DNA of 64,000 nucleotides from Periplaneta americana (lineage: Eukaryota; Arthropoda; Insecta; Blattodea; Blattidae). The stretch lies in contig NC_091119.1 of NCBI RefSeq assembly GCF_040183065.1, forward strand, positions 102,683,274 through 102,747,273, given 5' to 3'. Shown in pieces: positions 30,790 through 39,689 of the stretch. Both the position numbers and the translations under genes were made by a program. Under the pieces are notes generated by a model that searched no databases, was not told the DNA's origin, and saw nothing but the letters and a program-made list of their open reading frames with translations. Numbering within the stretch: position 1 is the first letter of the stretch; every line of letters starts with the position of its first letter.

Positions 30790-31485
30790 TATTCTCAATC
30801 TTCTGTATGTTTCTGTGTCCATATACAAAGAATAAAAGAAATGGAGAGAATACAATCACATCTCCAACTCTGTTGTCGCTAAATACAGCTATGAGGCTTT
30901 TCGAAGCGAAAGTGTGTCCTACACTCACGTATGGGCTAGAGCTTATATGGGAGCATCTAACTTCAAGTCACATGAGGGCAATGGACGGTCTCAGGCAGCT
31001 TCCTCAAGAGGTAATGGGGACTTCAAAATTTGCACCATCGAGATTGACCTTCATACTAGCCCGAGAGACATATCGTCCCTCCTCTGGCAAACTAGCGAAA
31101 GTGAAAAATAAGCGTCCTGCACTTAAGGTCTATATTGCACTATTTAATAGTGCAATATAGACCTTAAGTGCAGGGCGCTTATTTTCCACTTTCGCTAGTT
31201 TGCCAGAGGAGGGACGATATCTAGTGGAGGATCTGAGGATCAACCTGCAGCTGCCATCTACAGAGTGGTACAAGAAGCTGCCTGAAGAGTTGCGGAGGAA
31301 GAAGGATGAAGTATGGGAGGAGTTTTACACTACTGAGGCAATGACGCAACGCGAGTGGACTGAGACAAACTTTCAGATGAGACACTTAGGAACAGGACTA
31401 GCTGTGCATGGTTTGCATTTCAAAATGTGTGTGACAACAAGTTTTCATGACCCAAGGGATACATGCGTGTGAGATGTCCAGCAAG
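30790..31485 (+). mobile_element. LINE-D fragment (post-RT region) split by a palindrome
   Basis: LSLNTAMRLFEAKVCPTLTY followed by GLELIWEHLTSSHMRAMDGL, then KFAPSRLTFILARETY, is the 'LFxxKVxPxxTYG' post-RT region of a LINE. It resumes after the palindrome as YLVEDLRINLQLPSTEWYKK, then KDEVWEEFYTTEAMTQREWT and HLGTGLAVHGLHFKMC. The first half has a frameshift near 30985 (LRQLPQEV for a conserved helix). Removing 31074-31220 restores ...RETYLVEDLR.... Confidence 0.65.
31070..31220. repeat. 151-bp near-perfect palindrome, probable hairpin MITE
   Basis: Symmetric about base 31145: 75-nt arms with a single central base and only two mismatches, no indels. The core 31074-31216 ('cgtccctcctctggcaaact' inward) is flanked by ATAT(C) on both sides (31070-31074 and 31217-31221), and LINE-D coding is continuous without it. 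It is therefore an insertion made almost wholly of terminal inverted repeat. The superfamily is unknown (4-5 bp duplication). An assembly artefact is possible, but the two mismatches argue against a simple read-through. Confidence 0.75.
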
Positions 31486-33029
31486 AATATGCTCCATCAG
31501 TGAACTTGTAAAGGACATATAGATCAATGCACATTGTGCGCAATTTATTTTTATAATTGTTCAGTTTCTGAAGCAAAATATATAACAGCTGTATACAAAG
31601 TACAACTATGTGACACTCAACGAGCAGACTGTATCACATCTTGGTATTGAAAGCAATAACTTTCAATGAAGTCATTTGAATAATTATTGTATTGGGCACA
31701 ATATTTTTCTTCAGGGTTTGAAAATAAGAAGATTGTTTTGAGTTAATAAATTTGCATGTTTAAGGAATTGTGGAAGCTTACCTCTCACTGCGTCCAGTAT
31801 CTCTGTAACAGACTCACATATTCTTTTTCTGGATGTGTCCTCCTCCGTCTTTCACCCATTATTTGTAGATTCTTTCATCATCTCTGATATCTTGTGAAAA
31901 TACATTAAGAATGTATCTAGCAGTGCCACAGACATCATCCACTTCACTTTGTTCTCATTGCATACCAACGTTTCGTATAAAATCTGATATGCTCTTAGAC
32001 ATTTCTGATAATGATGCAAGTAGCAGTGTCATGTTCTCATGATAAATACAGAGGCATAAATGTTCAGGAGTGTGTTGTGGACGAAGTTCACCAAATCTTG
32101 CCAATTCAATTTTAAATTCTGGGTAAGTGTTTTGAGACTGTTTGTAGGTTTCACTCACACCAAGGAACAGGAACCACTTTTGTACCTTCTCTTTTTCACC
32201 TTCTGAACAAATGATGACATAATCCTTGGTCCCAGGCATTTGATAGGACATGCTGTTACTGTTATAGAAAGCTCACAGGTCCCTCGAATAACAGCTAAAT
32301 TGACAAGAACTCATATCTCTTCTTTGGTGCTCCTGTTATCGAAGTGGTCTTAAAGTCGACAGAAATTGAAATATATTGAATCCCATAATTGCTTGTATCC
32401 CACTTGGTCTGATCACTTGGTTGGATTCATTTTAAATAGACTTACTAGTTGCCAGAAAGAAAAAAAAGTGCTTACCGGTATGTTTTATCTTTCACATTCG
32501 AATGTGGAAGGCTGCACAGTGTATAATGCATTTTCGGCACTGCCTCCGAGATTGTGAAAAGAAAAAATATATAATCATCATAATCTATCAGCCGGAGTGT
32601 AATCAAACTCACATCCCCAACACACAAGTCCCTTTCCCTGCTCCATCTACGCTGGTTATCACTAGCTGTGTTAAATTAAATTCCAAGCATTCCAAAAATT
32701 TTAGGCGACTATTACAAGTCTTTCAGAACTTTCGAAACAATTCCAGGAATTTACATGTATTTCACTGACTCAATTACCTATCGAAGTTTCTTGCAGTATT
32801 ACAGGTTTACAGAGACATCTATCTGCACCAGAGAGTGAACTCTGTATGTTTCAAGAATCCACTCATTCAGCAATAAGACTAATTTAATTGCGTCAATCTA
32901 CATCATGGGACACCCAACTTTAGTTTTGTTCTAAAGTGAGCCAAATTATGGCATTTATAGCCCTTAAAACTTCTCCATCGTCGAATAAAATTTTACTATC
33001 TACTATTCCACATTTCTGAAATGTTTCAG
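31486..33029. other. Unassigned; one 98-codon minus-strand frame
   Basis: The only frame of interest is 31955-32251 (minus), reading EKEKVQKWFLFLGVSETYKQ and PEHLCLCIYHENMTLLLASL. It is protein-like in composition but I do not recognise it, and it could be a decayed transposase or exon. The rest is AT-rich. The end contains the acceptor 'gaaatgtttcag' (33018-33029). Confidence 0.35.
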
Positions 33030-33179
33030 GAACAACAGGAGTCCATGGAGTGAGAAGACATCAACAAGCATTCCATGGAGTGGGACCCAGCCGAACATCT
33101 GGCTGCACCAGGATACCAGACAATGGAATGGGATACCTAACGGAATTAATGATGGTGGACAAAGCGTTTCGCCAACAAG
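33030..33179 (+). CDS. Candidate second exon of the unidentified host gene
   Basis: 150 nt bounded by an acceptor (atgtttcag|GAAC) and a strong donor (CAACAAG|GTAAGA), open throughout in the frame set by the exon at 19830. The encoded segment contains GVRRHQQAFHGVGPSRTSGC followed by TRIPDNGMGYLTELMMVDKA. Its GC content is higher than that of its surroundings, and it is symmetric in phase (1-1). I do not recognise the sequence. A repeat-derived exon cannot be excluded without a genome-wide count. Confidence 0.45.
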
Positions 33180-34190
33180 GTAAGACCTTGCGGCTTGCAT
33201 CTTCTTTATTAGATCAAATAATTGATTTATCATGAACTATTACTCCAGCAGTATTCCTCGTCTGCAATTCAGTAGCAGGAAGCTGGGGATTTAAGATTAT
33301 TTACCTCTAGAAATATAAGGCTTTTGCTTTGAGAACTATTATTATAGCATTTTTATAATGTCTGGAATGGGGAATTCTCCTTAATCCTTGAAATTAGTTT
33401 TTACAGATTTTTTTGATAGCTTGCATGTTCGAATGTGTGGAAATATTTAGATTTTAACGACGATAAAACAGTATGTTCTTCCATATAGGGTTTTGTGTCT
33501 TTTGGAATTTAGGCAACACCAGTTGTTACAAACCGCATACAAAAACATCAACCACAGATGTACGAATATGTACAGATACGGAAACAAACATTGGAGTTTC
33601 CTTACTGTCTAAGTTTCGCTTACAACACAGCGAGCATGTGCAGTTAACAAGAGCCCCTGTATATATGCTACTTGTGAACAGTCGTGCGAAACTGTTGCCT
33701 ACATACAGGTGGACGCCCATCAAGACTCGCTCCATGAAAGAATTTCGAGAAGACTAAGTACTCAGTGCGTATGAGAATGCGTAGCGTTTCTTTTTTATTA
33801 CGATTTTGTTGAGACGGACTGTTCCCTCTCTGTAGCACTTGTTCAGTTTGCTTATGATCTTCGTGTAGCTTTAATGCATCAGTCCCGGAAATCAAAAGTG
33901 CTGTAATGCTTTTCTGGTGTTCACTACAAATACAGAAAGGCGAGAGTAAGATTATTGCAGTATTCATATTAAATAGTGTAACATACAGAAATTTACAATA
34001 TGAGTAATAATTAATACTAACACTGAGCAATTCTGCGAAGCATGGCCTACGGAAAGTGTTGTCTGAGCGGTAGTTGTGTGTCGTGCTGACCACCATGGAG
34101 ACTTGCAATAACCTTCACAAGCAATTTCTGCTACACGTCAAATGTGAGCTCTGCTAGACATATTTTCATTCACGGACACCAAGAGCCAAG
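33180..34190. other. No feature seen
   Basis: The frames at 33473-33757 (plus) and 33526-33735/33668-34108 (minus) overlap one another and show no domain. The region is intronic in the proposed gene model. Confidence 0.35.
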
Positions 34191-34194
34191 GGGC

Positions 34195-35122
34195 TTTCGT
34201 AGCACAATCAAAATTACCCCACGCCTACCTATACTATTTTTAGACCTAAATATTACTGTAAAACCTCCCAAAATAGACTTCAATATACACAGAAAACAAA
34301 CAGCTACTACACATGCCATCGACAATAATTCCACCCATCCCACAACACACAAAATCAGCAAATTTAGGTACCTTATTGACCGTTTACTTACGATACCCAT
34401 GAACAAGAGTAACTACAAAAAAGAATTCAATTATATTCAAAACCTTGCAAAAGAAAATGGCTATGGAAAACACTTATTTCAGAAACTACTTAAAAACAGA
34501 AAAGCCATATTACTTAAGAAAAAACACACTACATTAGAACGAGAAAATGCAAAACCGAACAAAAAATGGCAAACCATGACTTATTTCGGGAAAATTTCTA
34601 ATCAAATCAATAATTTTTTCAAAAAATAAAATATCAACATAGCATTCAAAACCAACAACAAGCTTCATAACGTAATCCCCAATAGAACCAATAATAATGA
34701 ACCCCTCTTAAATAGTGGTATATATCAATTGCAATGTAAAAACTGCACCAAACTATATATCGGTCAAACACGCCGTAATTTCAAAATAAGATATAAAGAA
34801 CACGTTACAGATTTTAAATACAATAGAAACAAGTCGAAATATGCCCATCACCTCATAGAAGAAGGACATGAATTATGTAATATAAAAGATACACTAAAAG
34901 TTATAAAAGCCATTAACAGCCCCTTAATAGACATTGCAGAGCAATTTTATATTGCAAAGAATTTCAACGAAGGAAAACACCTTTTAAACGAACAAATAGT
35001 TAATCCCAATAACCCATTATTCAATTTATTTAAATTAATCTCGAAAAATCGGACATCATCCTATAATATTACATCACATCCTCCTACCCCCACATCACTT
35101 CCGGTTCCGCCAGACGTTCATT
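34195..35122 (+). pseudogene. Penelope RT tail plus GIY-YIG endonuclease with one in-frame stop
   Basis: One frame throughout. ITPRLPILFLDLNITVKPPK and KFRYLIDRLLTIPMNKSNYK followed by KEFNYIQNLAKENGYGK are the last RT and thumb blocks of Penelope-like elements. After a single TAA at 34627-34629 the same frame continues to GIYQLQCKNCTKLYIGQTRR (34717-34776), the GIY-YIG signature, then FKIRYKEH and a catalytic-Glu region AEQFYIAKNFNEGKHLLNEQ. The nuclease and RT together perform target-primed insertion. Apart from the missing 5' part, only the one stop breaks it. Confidence 0.75.
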
Positions 35123-35734
35123 AAAATAAGAACTATTGTGAGCACCGAACGATTCTCAGTAACAGCCTGACTAACGTCGAGCACACAACACGTCCAACCA
35201 ATGTAAGTAAGTTAATATTTTCAATCAATGCATTTAAACTCCAGTATATTCACATACGTAACAACAACATTTTATGTTCGCAGTGTAAAAGGCTTAACTG
35301 AAAATCGTATGGTGACAATGATGAATTTGTAACATCCAACCTTAGCAAACCGAAGGAATACAATAACAAGCATCAATGTAACTGATATTATGCAACATTT
35401 CATCATGGTACAGTGCTTCGACTTGCGTAAGTGAAACAACATGAATCCTTGGTGTGTTAATATATAACAAACAGAATTTTAACATTTTAATACGTGCAAC
35501 ACAGTGCAACTCAAAAACATAGGAACTGCATGTGATAACAACTTCAAGATAACCATATTGTTACATAAAACAATGGGACTTTTATTGTAGATGTAAATTA
35601 GTATAGATTTTAATTATTAGTAAGTGTTTTTAATTTAATTTATATATATCTTGTAAACGATGGTAGATCATCAAGGTTACATACCATATATTTCACACAC
35701 ATAAGGTGTATCTATTTGATCATGTAATAAGGCA

Positions 35735-35785
35735 ATTCCATACACTTGAAAATGGCACATAAGTGCCGAAAACGTTAATGTTTAA
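35735..35785 (+). ncRNA. Hammerhead-like ribozyme motif of the Penelope-like element
   Basis: (T)TGAAAA, T, stem GGCAC (35754-35758) with GTGCC (35763-35767), loop ATAA, then GAAAACGTTAATG. This sits where Penelope-like elements are known to carry hammerheads. Two core positions differ from CUGANGA, and the extra T before stem II is shared with the other motifs here. Probably decayed. Confidence 0.4.
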
Positions 35786-36337
35786 TCCAAAATAAACTAG
35801 ATAAGTATAGACGGTTAGCCCAATTTAATATTATTGTATCACAACTTGCTTATCGGAGAATCATACAAAATGAAAATAATAAAAATAAGGTTTAAGCTGC
35901 TTGTGTACGACCAAATTTTTCTTCCAATTCAATACAATAGAAGAAAAGTTCTTAAAGTTTGATCAATATTGAACAAAATATTTTTCAAAACTATTTCAAA
36001 TTGCTAACGATTTGACAAGATTTTAAAACATGCGCTTCAAGTTCATTGTAACCTAGGCAAAGCCAACCTACCAAATATTACAATACTAATATATACATTA
36101 TTTGGCAAATACATGCCCATACAAAATATCTGTATTACTTCTTAATAACTGCACAGCACCCTAAAACTAAGAATATTACGATTGCACATTGTTTCAAAAC
36201 AAAACATTTTCAATTAGTATTCGCCTATGTTGTAGATTTGGAATTATCTTCATTCAAAAAATACATAACTGGTACTTAATATGAGATAGCCTATTACATG
36301 CCTTGCAATTTGTACATACGCATTATGTTTCTTCCAG

Positions 36338-36450
36338 TTATTGTAGTATGCCACAGAAGTCAATGGTGTTTCAGTTTCAGAAGCGTGGCCGTTCGTCTCA
36401 ATACCTCAGATGCTGTCTGTCATATGGATGAGAGCAAGTTCGAGCCTCAT
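36338..36450 (+). CDS. Candidate third exon of the unidentified host gene
   Basis: 113 nt between an acceptor with a good pyrimidine tract (tgtttcttccag|TTATTG) and a donor (CAT|GTGAGT). With the incoming single base from 33179 the frame is open and reads VCHRSQWCFSFRSVAVRLNT followed by SDAVCHMDESKFEPH, ending in phase 0. A second acceptor at 36380 would give a different, also open, frame, so the boundary is uncertain. No family is recognised. Confidence 0.4.
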
Positions 36451-36524
36451 GTGAGTAATTTTTTTCTTGAACAATGTGGAATAATAAAATTTTATTACTG
36501 CCCAGTTTGTTTGGGTTACTATTA

Positions 36525-36901
36525 AGGCTCATTCATAATGAAAATTAAACATAACATAAGCGTTAACTTTAGAATATAAACGTTACGGTAAAATCAAGAA
36601 GTCATACCATCATTCATGATGGGAACATAAACATAACCGCAAACATACTTGGTAGCCATGGAAACATAACAACGACGCCATTTCCTCATATTCTGTCGTA
36701 TACTTCAGCGCTCCACGATTGTGTTCTGTTTGCAAATCACGTAAGCATAAGCATGAAAGTTTGGAGTTTGCATTAACGTCTTACGGTAATGTTTATGTCA
36801 ATGCTTATGTGAATCATTGTGAAAGATCCCATTTGGTAGCCTGGGCGCAAACTTCTTTGTTTATGTTACGGTTATGTTTAATTTTCATTGTGAATGGGTC
36901 T
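36525..36901. mobile_element. PIF/Harbinger-like MITE
   Basis: Terminal inverted repeats of about 31 bp ('aggctcattcataatgaaaa' ... and the mirror of 'agacccattcacaatgaaaa' ...) with three mismatches, flanked by TTA (36522-36524 and 36902-36904). 377 bp, non-coding; the ORF 36719-37063 over it is spurious. Confidence 0.75.
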
Positions 36902-36975
36902 TTACGCTTGACCTTACATAAAGTTAGTGGTAGAAAATTCAGTTCTAGCTTTTCGCCCCTGTCGAATATATTATA

Positions 36976-36983
<8 letters not shown>

Positions 36984-37026
<43 letters not shown>
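36984..37026. repeat. (TA)n microsatellite
   Basis: About 20 TA units. The frames of repeated Ile-Tyr around it are artefacts of this repeat. Confidence 0.95.
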
Positions 37027-37030
<4 letters not shown>

Positions 37031-37640
37031 TTTTTTTCCGGTAAAAGGCCACAGATTACATAGAAGGAGCTATTACATATCTGACGAGAACAAAGTGATT
37101 TTTGTGAAAGATAGAGCAAGTTCTTGGCCACGTATGAGGAAAAGAGGTAGTGATGACATTGTGTAATTGTAAGCAATAGTAATGACACTTTATACAGAGT
37201 GTTTCAAATAAATGGAATGAAAGTAATCTCAGCGTTAGGGAAATTTTAGCTATAAACAGTTGATGGTTGAATTGTACTGTAGCTTTCCTGAAAAATATGT
37301 TAAATGCAATCATCTTGTGAATCACCAGTGTCTTGTCCTGAAAACTGACACCTGGTCCAGCAGAGGAGCGTCCTAGGGAATAGTTTCAGGAGAGCAACAA
37401 GAAACCTGAGAGACGAAGTGGAAACATTACACTAGTCGACAAAAATGAACTTTTTTTCTTTCACAAGAAGTAAAATAACATTTTCTAGAAGAATATTTCA
37501 TGCTGAATTCAAATATAATTTCAGTTTTTCCCCCATCAGGCAGAAGTTTTTTGTGATATTCATTTGAATTTTTATGATATTCTAAAAAAATCTGTAACTA
37601 GCTATCTAACTCAACATTATAACTACTCATTCTGACTTAG

Positions 37641-38400
37641 CTAGCAAGTGGTAGATAGTGATTTTCGGGCATATTTTGCATCTGGAACGTCTCTCTTCTT
37701 GGTCCAACAGTAGTCAGCCAGCATATTGGAACTCCACTTGCCTTGGTACCTCTTTTCCACAGTAGAAATTTGCTGATGAAAACGCTCACCGTGCTCATCG
37801 CTGACAGCTCCAAGATTTTCGGGGAAGAAGTCCAAGTGAGAGTCCAAGAAGTGAATTTTTAAAGACATGTTGCATCCCATAGCTTTATAAGAATGCAGAA
37901 GATCAGTCACTATGTCACGATAGTTTTCTGCTTTATGGTTTCCAAGAAAATTGAAACATAAACTTTTGAAAGACTGCCACGCTGCTTTCTCCAGTGGATT
38001 TAACAGTCCTTCGAAATGATCATCACCCATTAATGACCGGATTTGTGGTCCTATAAAAATTCCTTCTTTCAGTTTAGCATCACTGACTTTGGGGAATTTC
38101 GATTTCAAGTACAAGAATCCATCAGACTGTTTATCCATAGCTTTGACAAAATTTTTCATTACTCCTAACTTAATATGCAATGGAGGTAACAATATTTTTT
38201 CAGGATTCACTAAAGGGACATATGACACATTTTTGTGGCCAGGGATATGAGATTCACGTTTAGGCCATGATTTTGTAACATAGTGAGACTTCCTATCTCT
38301 GCTGTCCCAGAGGCACAAAAAACAGCAAAATTTGGTGAACCCAAGTTGCAAACAAAGCAATAAAGCAATGACCTTTAATTCGCCACAGATATACCATTCA
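37641..38400 (-). pseudogene. Element G C-terminal part
   Basis: It includes SYVPLVNPEKILLPPLHIKL, GVMKNFVKAMDKQSDGFLYL, GPQIRSLMGDDHFEGLLNPL, MSLKIHFLDSHLDFFPENLG followed by AVSDEHGERFHQQISTVEKR. The order 'LHIKLG..K.FVK', 'HFLxSHLDFFPxNLG', 'SDEHGERFHQ' is highly characteristic of this unnamed family. About 240 residues are open. The true frame enters from 38400 (WYICGELKVIALLLCLQLGF) after a one-base shift, so the apparent ATG is not the start. Confidence 0.65.
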
Positions 38401-39110
38401 TATTTTCCATATTGTAGGCTATTTTCTCTAGAATTACTTTCATATTTTGATATGTCTCTTTCATATCAGCGGCATGCGCTACAGGTATTGATGGAAGTTC
38501 ATTGCCAATATGTAGCAGCACAGCCTTCAAACTAACTTTAGACGAATCTATGAATAGTCGCCACTCATCTGGCTGGTGTTGAAGCCCAAGAGTTTCCATA
38601 ACTGAACAAATATCATTACAGAACACAATACCATTTTCTTCAGAGAAGCAGTCCTTGAAATCACTATGGCGGCCACGATAACTACATATTCTTACGTCTT
38701 TTTGGAGTAGATTCCACCCTTTGAGTCTGGAAGCTAAACCTTCAGCTTGCTGTTTAGACAGATTTAAATCCCGAATCAGGTCATTAAGGTCTTTCTGATT
38801 GGGAAAGTATGGTTCTGATGAACAGGTATTGGCTTCAAATGTAGGATCATTTTGATTTTCATCTGAAGCATTTTCAGTTTCAGTTAGGTCAGAATCAGAG
38901 TTATTACCTAAGGTCATATCGGCATATACTGGTACAGGGAACTGTTCATTGTGTAAGACAGGTCTTATTGCAGATTTAAAATTAGGATACTTAACTGTAT
39001 GTTTTGTTTTAGATGTGATTCCTGTAATATTTGTCAAACAGAAATAACAATCACTTAAATGATCCTTCGGTTCCCTCCAAATCATAGGAATTGCAAATGG
39101 CATACGATGT
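38401..39110 (-). pseudogene. Element G middle part
   Basis: An open frame from MPFAIPMIWREPKDHLSDCY followed by FCLTNITGITSKTKHTVKYP, an acidic stretch near residues 65-90, then PYFPNQKDLNDLIRDLNLSK and FCNDICSVMETLGLQHQPDE with WRLFIDSSKVSLKAVLLHIG. The acidic low-complexity spacer separates an N-terminal zinc-binding part from the core. Frameshifts join it to 39111-39323 and to 37641-38400. Confidence 0.65.
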
Positions 39111-39323
39111 GTACCCAGTCAGCAATCTAACACACGAAACACAGCATGTATTTGGGGCCCAACTCTTATCAAAATCACCAGCCTGACAGCCAAAGTAAAG
39201 TTGATAACACTTCTTTACAAGTGGGGTCAAATGTCGCCTCTGAGACTTGAAGGTCAGCTCACCACAAATATAGCAGAAACTGTCTACATGATTTACACAC
39301 TTTCTTGGCACGATGAACAACAC
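39111..39323 (-). pseudogene. Element G N-terminal cysteine-rich domain
   Basis: HVDSFCYICGELTFKSQRRH and, later, CYQLYFGCQAGDFDKSWAPN followed by TCCVSCVRLLTGY give a C-X2-C ... C ... C-X2-C pattern that likely binds zinc. The start is taken at 39323 or slightly inside it. The frame shifts at about 39105-39115. Confidence 0.6.
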
Positions 39324-39689
39324 TAAGCACTACATACACAATACACTTCCGAAAAGAAAGGAAGGAACTATTTCACTACTGAACAAACTCACGGCCAGCT
39401 CGATACTGACACATCACAATGCCAGATGAACAGGTCTGAGCATGTCCAAACATGAATGAACCTGCACAGGATTGTTTAATGGTGCTTCAGCATAATATTA
39501 CAAATCATTTCCTTAAATACAGCTTGGATAAAATCGCTACATACGAGGTAACGGTTCCTATGACAGGTCAAAGAAAATGCTAAAATCCGATTTTAAAAAG
39601 TAGCTGTCACAAAAAAACTTTGCCTGATGGAAAAGTTCTGACTACATATCTGAATCCAGTATGAAAAACTGCACTAGAATCACAGAAAC

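Larger units (their letters stand above)
34195..35850 (+). mobile_element. Penelope-like element, 5'-truncated
   Basis: It holds the end of a Penelope-type reverse transcriptase, a GIY-YIG nuclease, a non-coding 3' part and a hammerhead-like fold near the 3' end. The 5' end is cut inside the RT at about 34195. The 3' limit is estimated from 'aagtatagacggttagccca'; no target duplication was found. It lies in an intron of the proposed host gene, in the same orientation. Confidence 0.75.
37490..39665 (-). mobile_element. Element G: unclassified DNA-transposon-like gene with inverted flanks
   Basis: The coding block 37641-39323 (minus, three frames) is bracketed by imperfect inverted repeats. 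The left 'ttcatgctgaattcaaatat' and 'ccatcaggcagaagtttttt' (37498-37550) match the reverse complement of 39597-39667 ('ttcatactggattcagatat', 'ccatcaggcaaagttttttt'). The gene and its flanks look like a decayed DNA transposon. I recognise the protein as recurrent in arthropod genomes but cannot name its superfamily. The outer ends and duplication are not resolved. Confidence 0.55.

Noticed and set aside
36719..37188. Open frames around the (TA)n repeat, including runs of Ile-Tyr
   Set aside because: Products of the microsatellite and the MITE at 36525-36901.
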